From Capnocytophaga haemolytica (GTDB lineage: Bacteria; Bacteroidota; Bacteroidia; Flavobacteriales; Flavobacteriaceae), in NCBI RefSeq assembly GCF_001553545.1, contig NZ_CP014227.1, positions 1,842,501-1,906,500 on the forward strand: a DNA stretch of 64,000 bases, given 5' to 3'. Both the position numbers and the translations under genes were made by a program. The notes beneath the pieces were generated by a model, which saw only the letters and a program-made list of their open reading frames with translations, was not told where the DNA came from and did not search any database. This document shows, one piece after another, positions 26,135 through 34,283 of the stretch. Position 1 is the first letter of the stretch. Each line of letters opens with the position of its first letter.

Positions 26135-26836
26135 CTACTGTTTATTAAGTATGATAACTTTCATTTTAATATCTTTCTTAGGCCAGTTATCCGTACCTTC
26201 TGTTTCAACGCTATTGATCTTATCAACCACATCCATCCCTGCGATTACTTTGCCAAAAGCCGTATAATTACCATCTAAGTGATAAGCCCCTGGCTTTTGC
26301 ACTACGATAAAAAACTCATAAGGCGAAGCGTATTTATGAGGATTATCTATATCACTACTCGGCATTGACACGATTCCTCGATGGTGCTTAAACCCTTTCT
26401 TGGTATCAGGAGGTAATAAATAAGCGCCTATCTTACCTCTCTTCCTACTGATCTCCCAACTCTCTGAGTTACCTCCTTGAATCACAAAATCCTTCACCAC
26501 TCTGTGGAATACACTTCCATCAAAATAATGCTGCTTCGTCAAGAATATAAAGTTCGCCCGATGGTAAGGCGTTTCCTTAAAAAGCTCAATATCAATATTC
26601 CCATAATCAGTAATGATACGAACAAAGCGCTCTTTGTTTTTCTTCTCATATTCATACAGAAAAGGAATAGCCGTCTCTGTGGTAAGGGTCTCTACCACAG
26701 TATCCTTCGCTTCCTCTTTTACACTTTCTGTCTCTTGCTTTTCTGTCTTTACTACAGTATTGCTCTTCTGCTTTTTAGGGCTATCGGTGCAGCTTATTAG
26801 TAGCAACAACAGTCCCCAACATATATATTGTTTCAT
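26135..26836 (-). CDS. peptidyl-prolyl isomerase lipoprotein (cyclophilin type)
   Basis: 233 residues. Lipoprotein signal MKQYICWGLLLLLISC, a charged Lys/Glu-rich linker to about residue 70, then a cyclophilin domain (DIELFKETPYHRANFI, HRVVKDFVIQGGN, YTAFGKVIAGMDVVDKI). Family knowledge: cis-trans prolyl isomerase; here anchored in the periplasm or outer membrane as a folding helper. It lies 4 bp upstream of lpxB and 1 bp downstream of the hydrolase, so it is cotranscribed. Confidence 0.9.
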   Translation of the reverse strand: MKQYICWGLLLLLISCTDSPKKQKSNTVVKTEKQETESVKEEAKDTVVETLTTETAIPFLYEYEKKNKERFVRIITDYGNIDIELFKETPYHRANFIFLTKQHYFDGSVFHRVVKDFVIQGGNSESWEISRKRGKIGAYLLPPDTKKGFKHHRGIVSMPSSDIDNPHKYASPYEFFIVVQKPGAYHLDGNYTAFGKVIAGMDVVDKINSVETEGTDNWPKKDIKMKVIILNKQ

Positions 26837-26837
26837 A

Positions 26838-27605
26838 TCACGATAAAAACTTTTTTAAGGCTTCGGCACACTCCGCCTCATTCTCTATATAGGTAAGATG
26901 TCCCCCCGAGAGCAATGAATAGCTCGCTCCTGCGCTATCTGCCAATGCTATCAAATCAGTATAAGGCATCAAGCCGTCGCGCTGCCCAATAATAAGGTGC
27001 TTTTTCACCGTTAAGTTCACAAACAACTCCGTACGGTCAGGACGCTCTTTCATACCCATAGCCGCTGCTTTGATACCCTCATTAGGAGTAGCAATCCCAA
27101 TAGAAACCAAGCGTTCCAAAGCATCCTTCATCCGCACTCTATTCTCTTCACTAAAAAGCCCCGTAACCACCGTGCGCACAAAGAGTTCCTTCTCCTTGTC
27201 GATCACCTTCAGCACACGGTCGCGATTGGCTTTCTTCTCCTGGCTATCTGCACCTGTATTCGAGTTAAGCAGCACTACTCCTTCTACCCTCTCAGGGTAT
27301 AATTCTGCCAGTGCCAAGGTTACATAGCCTCCCATCGAGTGCCCTACAAAAGTCGCCTTATCAATCCCCTCCTTATTTAGCACCTCCACTACAGCTTCCG
27401 CCATTAGCTCCATAGGGTGCACTTCTGCCACTGTGGGGGTTCGCCCGTGCCCCAATAAGTCAATAGCAAGTGTGTAGTAGTCAGCCGAAAGGGCGTGCAT
27501 CAGCGGGTGCCATATTGTTTCATTCTCTAAGAAACCGTGCAAGAACACCACTGCCTTATGTATCTTACTGCCCTGTGCAGTATAATAACTATTTACCTTG
27601 ATCAT
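26838..27605 (-). CDS. alpha/beta-fold hydrolase
   Basis: 255 residues, no signal. HGFLENETIW oxyanion region, nucleophile elbow VGHSMGGYV (Ser in GHSMGG), an Asp in GQRDGLMPY and a final His in SGGHLTYIENE complete the catalytic triad. Family knowledge: esterase or related hydrolase; the substrate is not predictable. It is the first gene of the unit running to the WG-repeat-like protein. Confidence 0.88.
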   Translation of the reverse strand: MIKVNSYYTAQGSKIHKAVVFLHGFLENETIWHPLMHALSADYYTLAIDLLGHGRTPTVAEVHPMELMAEAVVEVLNKEGIDKATFVGHSMGGYVTLALAELYPERVEGVVLLNSNTGADSQEKKANRDRVLKVIDKEKELFVRTVVTGLFSEENRVRMKDALERLVSIGIATPNEGIKAAAMGMKERPDRTELFVNLTVKKHLIIGQRDGLMPYTDLIALADSAGASYSLLSGGHLTYIENEAECAEALKKFLS

Positions 27606-27626
27606 TGTATCTACTCTATTTTGGCG

Positions 27627-27658
27627 CGAAGATAGTCATTATTATTGAGAGCACCAAA
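27627..27658 (-). promoter_or_regulatory. promoter of the hydrolase-cyclophilin-lpxB-rhomboid-WG unit
   Basis: Minus strand TTTG at 27658-27655, 20-bp spacer, TATCTTCG at 27634-27627 (one mismatch). Confidence 0.6.
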
Positions 27659-27677
27659 TTTCTGCCAAAAATAAATA

Positions 27678-27716
27678 AGAAAAGCTACCCCTATTGAGAT
27701 AGCCTTTCCTTTTTAT
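27678..27716 (-). terminator. probable rplY terminator
   Basis: Imperfect stem GGAAAGGCTATC against GGTAGCTTTTC followed by T-rich sequence on the minus strand. Confidence 0.5.
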
Positions 27717-27734
27717 TAACTTATGCCTAAAGCC

Positions 27735-28325
27735 TTATTTTTTCTTCTCAGCCTTAGCAGCCTCTTGAGCAGCTTTCATCGCAGCACGCGAAACTCTCAC
27801 TTGGCAAACAACCGTATTATCAGGGTGCATAATCTTATAGTTACTTTGGTCTAACTTGGTAACGTACAACCTATTCCCCATCTCTAATTCCGAAATATTT
27901 ACAGGAATAAAATCAGGTAACTTATCAGGTAATGCCTTGATTTTTAGTTTGCGGTTCACAATGCGCAACACCCCACCAGCAATCACCCCTGGAGATGTAC
28001 CCTCAATTTGAATAGGCACCTCAATAGTGATTTCCTTGTCTTTCTTCAACTCATAAAAATCAATGTGGATGATCTTATCAGTTACAGGGTCAAACTGTAT
28101 GTCCTGTAAGATGGCTGTGTACTTCTTGCCTCCTAATTCAATCGTAGCTGTATACACATTAGGGGTGTACACAAGCCCTTTGAAGGCCATTTCAGGTGCT
28201 GAAAAGTGCAGTGCGCTATCCCCTCCGTATAATACGCAAGGTACCTGTCCAGCATTACGTAAGGCTTTGCTCGCCGCTTTGCCCACGCTTTCTCTTTGAG
28301 ATCCTTTGATTGTAATTGACTTCAT
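27735..28325 (-). CDS. rplY: 50S ribosomal protein L25/general stress protein Ctc
   Basis: 196 residues, the long CTC form: N-terminal L25 domain ([44 protein letters not shown]) plus the C-terminal TL5/CTC beta domain. It ends in a Lys-rich tail. Family knowledge: binds 5S rRNA. It lies 24 bp downstream of prs, a common Bacteroidetes pair. Confidence 0.95.
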   Translation of the reverse strand: MKSITIKGSQRESVGKAASKALRNAGQVPCVLYGGDSALHFSAPEMAFKGLVYTPNVYTATIELGGKKYTAILQDIQFDPVTDKIIHIDFYELKKDKEITIEVPIQIEGTSPGVIAGGVLRIVNRKLKIKALPDKLPDFIPVNISELEMGNRLYVTKLDQSNYKIMHPDNTVVCQVRVSRAAMKAAQEAAKAEKKK

Positions 28326-28349
28326 TTAAAAATATAATTAATTATTTGT

Positions 28350-29294
28350 TTACATTATAAACTTCGAGCTGATAGGCTCGTTTTCATTCACGCGATGCAT
28401 CACATCTGCAAACAGATCCGCACACGTAAGCACCCTAATCTTTGTCGAAGGCTGGCGCAACGGAATAGAGTCCGTAACGATAAGCTCTTCAAGCTCTGAA
28501 CCTTCAATGCGCTCATAAGCATTGCCACTGAGGATAGCGTGTGTAGCCACAGCCCTTACACTCTTAGCCCCTCGTTCCTTCATTATCTGAGCCGCCTTCA
28601 CCAGTGTGCCTGCGGTATCCACCATATCGTCTACCAATATCACATTCTTGTCCTTCACCTCACCGATGAGCTCCATTGTCTCAATCACATTGGCTACCTT
28701 GCGCTGCTTATAGCAAACCACCACATCACTTTTCAGATATTTAGAGTAAGCATAAGCCCGCTTTGAGCCCCCCATATCAGGCGAAGCAATACAGAGATTC
28801 TCCAACTGCAAACTCTGGATATAAGGCAAAAATATCGACGAGGCAAACAAGTGATCCACAGGGCGTTCAAAAAAGCCTTGTATCTGATCTGCGTGCAAGT
28901 CCATCGTCATTATACGCGTTGCCCCTGCCGCCTGCAACAAGTTGGCTACCAGCTTGGCTCCTATCGGCACCCTTGGCTTATCTTTACGGTCTTGTCGCGC
29001 CCAACCGAAGTAAGGAATCACCGCCGTAATATGCCGCGCCGATGCCCTTTTAGCAGCATCAAGCATCAACAGTAGCTCCATCAAGTTATCAGAACTCGGA
29101 AAGGTCGAGCACACTAAGAATACGCGTATCCCACGTATCGACTCCTCAAATGAAGGCTGAAACTCACCATCACTGTAATACGACAACTTCACTTCACCGA
29201 GCTTCGTGCCGTATTTCTCAGCGATCTTCTCAGCAAGTTCAAGACTCTTTGAGCAAGCAAATATCTTTGATTTAGAGGTCATTATATCAGACAT
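28350..29294 (-). CDS. prs: ribose-phosphate pyrophosphokinase
   Basis: 314 residues, class I PRPP synthetase. Motifs: PYFGWARQDRKDKPRVPI (ATP loop), MDLHADQIQGFF (PRPP region) and the phosphoribosyl signature VILVDDMVDTAGTL. Family knowledge: makes PRPP for nucleotide, His and Trp synthesis. The start MSDIMTSKSKIFACS matches the usual length. Confidence 0.97.
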   Translation of the reverse strand: MSDIMTSKSKIFACSKSLELAEKIAEKYGTKLGEVKLSYYSDGEFQPSFEESIRGIRVFLVCSTFPSSDNLMELLLMLDAAKRASARHITAVIPYFGWARQDRKDKPRVPIGAKLVANLLQAAGATRIMTMDLHADQIQGFFERPVDHLFASSIFLPYIQSLQLENLCIASPDMGGSKRAYAYSKYLKSDVVVCYKQRKVANVIETMELIGEVKDKNVILVDDMVDTAGTLVKAAQIMKERGAKSVRAVATHAILSGNAYERIEGSELEELIVTDSIPLRQPSTKIRVLTCADLFADVMHRVNENEPISSKFIM

Positions 29295-29344
29295 TTCTCT
29301 ACAAATGGTATATGGTTATGGACTTATTAGTTCTTTTCAGGGCG

Positions 29345-29372
29345 CAAAGGTACAAAAAAATATAATACCAAA
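29345..29372 (-). promoter_or_regulatory. prs promoter
   Basis: TACCTTTG at 29352-29345 on the minus strand, TTTGG upstream at a short 16-bp spacing. The transcript starts GCGCCCTGAA, like prfA. Confidence 0.6.
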
Positions 29373-29463
29373 TACTATTTGCGCAACTTTTTTTATTTAA
29401 AAGCCCAATAAAGTGCCTTTATACCCGCTAAATACTCACTTCCTAAGAGGTGAAGAGCCCTCA

Positions 29464-30180
29464 CTAAAACAACATCTGCAACACCTCTAAGGATTTAATC
29501 GGCTTAAAGGCAGGAAAATGCCACTGATAGTATTTCAGAAGAAGCTCCAAAAGCCTATTGCGTAGCACTTTGGTAGCTTTAATCGCTGGTAAATCACGGT
29601 CATCAGCAGCCAATAGAGAGGTAAAGAGCACAAGCACATCACCACTGATAGTATATTTACGGTCGTCAATACTGTCGAAATGCCCCTCCTCTAAGTTGAA
29701 ATAAGGCAAGTCAGCCTCAGTAGTATCGGGGTAAAAACCGAGATAGCGCGTCATTTCCAGCAGAAATTTAAGGTGAAAATTAGCTGAAAAAGGCATCCTA
29801 TCAAAGTACAAAAGCCTTTCCTTGATAAAGCTAAACAACTCAATATCACGGTGATCCGACACACATACACCACTGATAACCTCAGCGAGAAAGAGTGTGA
29901 CAGCACTCTTGTAAATATCGGTGTGCAGCGATTGATATACGGTAAGCAACCGTGCCTCCTTGATATATTCAAGTCCCTCGTGATGCTTATGGGTTGCCAC
30001 AACTTCCAAAAGCGTCAGCGGCTGGAACAACGCAGGACGCAACTTGCCCTTACCACTACTAAGCACCCCTTTGAGCAGGTAACTCTGCGCGGCAAACTCC
30101 TCAGTAAAGCACCTCACTATAAGGCTGTTATCCTTATATTTAAAAGCCGAGAGAACAATCGCTTGAGTCTTTTCGTACAT
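29464..30180 (-). CDS. recO: DNA repair protein RecO
   Basis: 238 residues from MYEKTQAIVLSAFKYKDNSLIV; an upstream in-frame start at 30252 would run across the promoter. The N-terminal OB fold and the helical C-terminal domain (MTRYLGFYPD, HFPAFKPIKSLEVL) are recognisable. Family knowledge: loads RecA onto SSB-coated DNA with RecR. A single-gene unit. Confidence 0.9.
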   Translation of the reverse strand: MYEKTQAIVLSAFKYKDNSLIVRCFTEEFAAQSYLLKGVLSSGKGKLRPALFQPLTLLEVVATHKHHEGLEYIKEARLLTVYQSLHTDIYKSAVTLFLAEVISGVCVSDHRDIELFSFIKERLLYFDRMPFSANFHLKFLLEMTRYLGFYPDTTEADLPYFNLEEGHFDSIDDRKYTISGDVLVLFTSLLAADDRDLPAIKATKVLRNRLLELLLKYYQWHFPAFKPIKSLEVLQMLF

Positions 30181-30202
30181 TGATACTAAATTAGCAAGGC
30201 TG

Positions 30203-30232
30203 CAAAAGTACACATTTCTACCGAATAAGCAA
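30203..30232 (-). promoter_or_regulatory. recO promoter
   Basis: Minus strand TTG at 30232-30230, 19-bp spacer, TACTTTTG at 30210-30203. Confidence 0.72.
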
Positions 30233-30241
30233 TACCACAAT

Positions 30242-30395
30242 CGAACACCCAACGGACACCAAACGGAGAGATAACGAAGGATCGGTACAGGAACAGTATA
30301 GGAAGCGTACAGGAACGCCGAAGGAATGTATTACCATAGTATTAGGTTAGTATTAGGTTTAGCAAAAAACTATCGAACAATGAGCGAATTACAAG
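30242..30395. repeat. 11-bp phased tandem array U3 (14 units), upstream of rlmD
   Basis: Units in strict 11-bp phase: CGAACACCCAA, CGGACACCAAA, CGGAGAGATAA, CGAAGGATCGG, TACAGGAACAG, TATAGGAAGCG, TACAGGAACGC, CGAAGGAATGT, ATTACCATAGT, ATTAGGTTAGT, ATTAGGTTTAG, CAAAAAACTAT, CGAACAATGAG, CGAATTACAAG. The last seven units closely match array U4 at 44345-44421. Confidence 0.92.
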
Positions 30396-30520
30396 AGAGC
30401 AGAAAACAGAGGTCAGAGGTCAGAGAACAGAACCATCTACTAACCACTAAACCCTGACCTCTGACTCCTGACCCCTTAAAATTATCCACTATTCATTGTA
30501 CATTGTGAATTATTAACTAA
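30395..30520. repeat. 7-bp degenerate tandem array (18 units) upstream of rlmD
   Basis: GAGAGCA, GAAAACA, GAGGTCA, GAGGTCA, GAGAACA, then CTACTAA, CCACTAA, ACCCTGA, CCTCTGA, CTCCTGA and A/T-rich heptamers. The purine half can pair with the pyrimidine half. The promoter of rlmD is embedded in the final units. Confidence 0.88.
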
Positions 30521-30525
30521 TTTTG
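30496..30525 (+). promoter_or_regulatory. rlmD promoter, near-leaderless
   Basis: TTG 30496-30498, 19-bp spacer, TAATTTTG 30518-30525. Only 8 bp separate it from the ATG at 30534. Confidence 0.68.
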
Positions 30526-30533
30526 CCCCCGCA

Positions 30534-31940
30534 ATGAAGAAACAGAAACATATATTGATAGAGCACGTAGCAGTAATTGACGCGGGTGCCAAGGGCAAGG
30601 CTGTTGCCAAAGCCCCTGATGGACGGGTGATTTTCCTTGACCGTGCGGTGCCTGGCGATGTGGTGGACGTGCAGACTACCAAGAAGAAATCGGCTTACTA
30701 TGAAGGTTTTGTAACGAAGTATCACACCTTGTCGGATAAGCGTGTGCAGCCTGTATGCAGCCATTTTGGGTATTGTGGGGGCTGTAAGTGGCAGGATATG
30801 GGCTACGAGTATCAGCTCTACTACAAGCAAAAAGAAGTGGAGAACAACCTGCGCCGCTTAGGGGGGATTGCCCTACCTGAGATTTCGCCTATTATTGGGG
30901 TGGAGAATCCCTATTTTTACCGCAATAAGATGGAGTTCTCCTTCTCGGATACGCGGTGGCTCACCCCTGAAGAGGTGAAGAGTGGCGCGCAGGTAGACAA
31001 TCGCAATGGACTGGGCTTCCACATCGCGGGGGCGTGGGACAAGATATTAGACCTTGAGAAGTGCTACTTGCAGGAAGACCCCTCCAATGCTATTCGTGAT
31101 GCGGTGAAGGCTTTTGCGATAGAGAATGCGATGCCTTTCTACAATCCTCGGGAGCAAAAGGGCTTATTGCGCTCTATGATGCTGCGTATCAGCTCCACAG
31201 GCGAGATAATGCTGGTGGTGCAGTTTTTTAGAGAGGACGAGAAGATACGGCTGCTATTGGATTACATTGCTGAAAAGTTCCCACAGATTACTTCCTTGCA
31301 GTATATCGTTAATGGCAAGGCAAACGACAGTATTTACGATCAGGAGATTATCTGCTACAGGGGTGCCGACCATATTTTTGAGGAGATGGAGGGGCTGCGG
31401 TTTAAGATTAACGCGAAGTCGTTCTACCAGACTAACTCGGCGCAGGCGTATAGGCTCTATACTGTAGTGCGCGACTTTGCCGATTTGAGTGGCAACGAGT
31501 TGGTGTACGACCTTTATACGGGTACGGGTACTATCGCGCAGTTCGTTGCGCGCCGTGCTAAGAAGGTAGTAGGCGTAGAGGCTGTCCCCGAGGCGATTGA
31601 AGATGCCAAAGCCAATGCGCGGTATAATGGTATTGAGAATGCGGTGTTCTACGTGGGGGATATGAAGACGGTGTTCAATGAGGAGTTTATCGCTGCCAAT
31701 GGGGTGCCTGATGTGGTGATTACGGATCCGCCTCGTGATGGTATGCACAAGGATGTGGTGGCGCAGCTGCTGCGTATTGCCCCCAAGCGGATTGTCTATG
31801 TGAGTTGCAACAGTGCCACTCAAGCGCGAGACCTCGCCCTAATGGACGCCGCTTATAAGGTAACACGCGTGCAACCTGTGGATATGTTTCCACAAACCTA
31901 CCACGTGGAGAATGTGGTGTTGTTAGAGATTAGGGAGTAG
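30534..31940 (+). CDS. rlmD: 23S rRNA (uracil-C5)-methyltransferase, RlmD/RumA family
   Basis: 468 residues. N-terminal TRAM domain (about 1-65), [4Fe-4S] cysteines C75, C81 and C84 in the CSHFGYCGGC motif, then the methyltransferase domain with DLYTGTGTIAQ (SAM), TDPPRDG and the nucleophile Cys in VSCNSATQARDL. Family knowledge: methylates U1939 (or U747) of 23S rRNA. First gene of rlmD-31956 ORF-nth-bioA. Its TAG stop lies inside a small 7-bp repeat. Confidence 0.93.
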   Translation: MKKQKHILIEHVAVIDAGAKGKAVAKAPDGRVIFLDRAVPGDVVDVQTTKKKSAYYEGFVTKYHTLSDKRVQPVCSHFGYCGGCKWQDMGYEYQLYYKQKEVENNLRRLGGIALPEISPIIGVENPYFYRNKMEFSFSDTRWLTPEEVKSGAQVDNRNGLGFHIAGAWDKILDLEKCYLQEDPSNAIRDAVKAFAIENAMPFYNPREQKGLLRSMMLRISSTGEIMLVVQFFREDEKIRLLLDYIAEKFPQITSLQYIVNGKANDSIYDQEIICYRGADHIFEEMEGLRFKINAKSFYQTNSAQAYRLYTVVRDFADLSGNELVYDLYTGTGTIAQFVARRAKKVVGVEAVPEAIEDAKANARYNGIENAVFYVGDMKTVFNEEFIAANGVPDVVITDPPRDGMHKDVVAQLLRIAPKRIVYVSCNSATQARDLALMDAAYKVTRVQPVDMFPQTYHVENVVLLEIRE

Positions 31941-31955
31941 GGAATAGGGAATAGT
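31928..31955. repeat. 7-bp tandem array (4 units) at the rlmD stop codon
   Basis: GATTAGG, GAGTAGG, GAATAGG, GAATAGT, then the ATG of the next gene. The rlmD stop TAG is part of unit two. Confidence 0.8.
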
Positions 31956-32249
31956 ATGAAAGGGTTCTTTGTACTGCTATTTGCAACGGTATTGCTACAC
32001 GCTTTGTGCTATGGCGCAGTGTGGCTATCAGTGCGCAGGAGGGTGTTTTGGCACTTCTGCTGGGTTGATTGGGTGGTGTTTATGCTGGTGAGCTTTATAG
32101 GGGTACGGTATATCTTCCCTGAACCCACAGGTGAATGCTGCCTCGATGAAAGGAATCTTTATTTTATGGATTTAGCTCTTGAGCCCACCCACCATATCTT
32201 TGGGGCAACGGCATTGGTATGGGGTATTATTAAAGGAATAAAAAGGTGA
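31956..32249 (+). CDS. small membrane protein, unknown function
   Basis: 97 residues with two hydrophobic stretches (about 2-24 and 36-55) and a third weaker one near the end (THHIFGATALVWGIIKGI). Two adjacent Cys (GECCLDE) lie in the middle loop. Not recognised. It sits between rlmD and nth and is probably cotranscribed. Confidence 0.65.
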   Translation: MKGFFVLLFATVLLHALCYGAVWLSVRRRVFWHFCWVDWVVFMLVSFIGVRYIFPEPTGECCLDERNLYFMDLALEPTHHIFGATALVWGIIKGIKR

Positions 32250-32295
32250 GTGAGAAAAGTATGCACTCCTTTGAAAAAGAATTAGGATTTGAAGA

Positions 32296-32946
32296 ATGAA
32301 AAAGAAAGATAAAGTACAGTTTGTGATGGACACCTTGGAGGCTCTTTACCCTGAGGTGGATATCCCCTTACAACACAAAGACCCTTATACGCTGCTCATT
32401 GCGGTGTTGCTCTCGGCTCAGACTACCGATGCGCGAGTGAATACCATCACCCCTTTGCTCTTTGCCCGTGCGGATAACCCCTACGATATGGTAAAGCTCT
32501 CGGTGGAGGAAATCCTTGAGATTATAAAGCCTGTGGGGCTCGCTCCTACCAAGGCAAAGGGTATCTATGGGCTCTCACAGATACTCATAGAAGAGCATAA
32601 CGGCGAGGTACCGCAGAGCTTTGAGGCATTGGAGGCACTGCCCTCAGTGGGGCATAAGACTGCCAGTGTAGTGATGTCGCAAGCCTTTGGGGTGCCTGCC
32701 TTCCCAGTGGATACGCATATCCACAGACTGATGGCGCGTTGGGGCTTATCCGATGGCAGCAGTGTAGTACAGACCGAGAAAGACGCCAAGCGACTCTTCC
32801 CTAAAGAGCGTTGGAATAAGCTCCACATACAGATCATCTTGTACGGTAGGGAATATAGCCCTGCACGGGGGTTAGACCTCAGTCGGGATATGATAACAGC
32901 GAGATTAGGAAATAAAAAATCAGAAATTAGAGATAAGAAGAAATAA
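32296..32946 (+). CDS. nth: endonuclease III without iron-sulfur cluster
   Basis: 216 residues. Helix-hairpin-helix LEALPSVGHKTASVV with catalytic Lys121, and Asp139 in FPVDTHIHRL. The C-terminal loop that usually carries C-x6-C-x2-C-x5-C reads LYGREYSPARGLDLSRDM and contains no Cys, so no [4Fe-4S] cluster can form. Family knowledge: glycosylase/AP lyase for oxidised pyrimidines. The last ten or so residues (NKKSEIRDKKK) are encoded by a 7-bp repeat. It lies 4 bp before bioA. Confidence 0.93.
   Translation: MKKKDKVQFVMDTLEALYPEVDIPLQHKDPYTLLIAVLLSAQTTDARVNTITPLLFARADNPYDMVKLSVEEILEIIKPVGLAPTKAKGIYGLSQILIEEHNGEVPQSFEALEALPSVGHKTASVVMSQAFGVPAFPVDTHIHRLMARWGLSDGSSVVQTEKDAKRLFPKERWNKLHIQIILYGREYSPARGLDLSRDMITARLGNKKSEIRDKKK
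32904..32945. repeat. 7-bp degenerate tandem array (6 units) encoding the Nth C-terminus
   Basis: ATTAGGA, AATAAAA, AATCAGA, AATTAGA, GATAAGA, AGAAATA; weaker than other arrays but in phase. Confidence 0.6.
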
Positions 32947-32950
32947 GACA

Positions 32951-34219
32951 ATGACATTACAAGAAAGAGATGCGCGCCACTTGTGGCACCCTTATACGCA
33001 ACACCAAACCGCTGCCAAGCCTTTGGGGATAGTGCGCGGGAAAGACGCCCTCCTCTGGGACGAGGACGGCAAAGAATACATCGATGCGATTGCCAGCTGG
33101 TGGGTAAACCCCTTTGGGCATAGCAATGAGGCTTTGGCAAAGGCTGCCTACAAACAGCTCACCGAATTGGAGCACGTACTTTTCGGGGGCTTTACCCATC
33201 GCCCAGCAGTGGAACTCGCTGAGAAACTCATCAGTATACTGCCCAGCAATCAGCAGAAATTGTTCTTCTCAGACAATGGTTCTACGGCAGTGGAAATTGC
33301 CATTAAGATGGCTTTGCAATACTTCTTTAACAAGGGCGAACAGCGCTTTACGGTGATAGCCTTGGAGAATGCTTTCCACGGCGATACCTTTGCAGCTATG
33401 GCAGCCTCAGGGATTTCGTTCTTTACAGAAGCCTTTGCCGACCACCTGCTCAAAGTGGTGCGTATCCCTGCCCCTGTAGCAGGCAGTGATGCAGCAGCGA
33501 AAGCCCTCAGAGCGGCTATTGCAGCGCATAACCCAGCGGCTTTTATCTTTGAGCCTTTGGTGCAGGGGGCGGTAGGAATGAATATCTACCCCGCTGAGAG
33601 CCTCGACGAGCTTATCCGCATTGCTAAAGAGAGCGGCGTGCTCACTATCGCTGATGAGGTGATGACAGGATTTGGACGCACAGGGCGCACCTTTGCCTCA
33701 AACTACCTCACCGAGCAGCCCGACATTATGTGTCTATCCAAAGCCCTGACAGGTGGCACGATTCCGCTGGCAGTAACCACGGCTACGCAGGCGGTGTTTG
33801 ATGCCTTTTACAGTGAGGACATCAATAAAGCCCTCTTCCACGGGCATACGTATACAGCCAACCCGACAGGTTGTGCCATCGCCTTAGAAGCGATACACCT
33901 TTTGGAAAGTGAAGAGATGCAAGCCAACATACAGCGCATTATGGGCAGACACAAGGCGTTTGTGGCGCACATAGCTCAGCACCCCAAAGTGCAGAATGGG
34001 CGTACCCTCGGAGTGATTATGGCTTTTGAGCTCAAAACAGCTGAAAATACGGACTATTACGGTTCGTTCCGCGATAGGTTGTACAACTTCTTCATTAGCG
34101 AAGGAGTGCTGCTGCGCCCTGTGGGGAATACGATTTATATACTGCCGCCTTATATTATTAGTGATACACAACTCAGCAGGGTGTATGAGGTGATAGAGAA
34201 GGCAATAGAACGATTTTAA
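32951..34219 (+). CDS. bioA: adenosylmethionine-8-amino-7-oxononanoate aminotransferase
   Basis: 422 residues, class III aminotransferase. PLP-binding Lys264 in CLSKALTGGT; start region HLWHPYTQ (BioA signature), DNGSTAVEIAIK, and DEVMTGFGRTG. Family knowledge: makes 7,8-diaminopelargonate for biotin. No other bio genes are nearby. It ends at a shared terminator facing dprA. Confidence 0.95.
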   Translation: MTLQERDARHLWHPYTQHQTAAKPLGIVRGKDALLWDEDGKEYIDAIASWWVNPFGHSNEALAKAAYKQLTELEHVLFGGFTHRPAVELAEKLISILPSNQQKLFFSDNGSTAVEIAIKMALQYFFNKGEQRFTVIALENAFHGDTFAAMAASGISFFTEAFADHLLKVVRIPAPVAGSDAAAKALRAAIAAHNPAAFIFEPLVQGAVGMNIYPAESLDELIRIAKESGVLTIADEVMTGFGRTGRTFASNYLTEQPDIMCLSKALTGGTIPLAVTTATQAVFDAFYSEDINKALFHGHTYTANPTGCAIALEAIHLLESEEMQANIQRIMGRHKAFVAHIAQHPKVQNGRTLGVIMAFELKTAENTDYYGSFRDRLYNFFISEGVLLRPVGNTIYILPPYIISDTQLSRVYEVIEKAIERF

Positions 34220-34238
34220 ACTGAATAAGTAACATATA

Positions 34239-34275
34239 AAAAACACCTCTTCTAACTATAAGAAGAGGTGTTTTT
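34239..34275. terminator. bioA/dprA bidirectional terminator
   Basis: 15-bp perfect stem (34239-34253 with 34261-34275), 7-nt loop, A run and T run at the ends. Confidence 0.88.
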
Positions 34276-34283
34276 GTTATTGA

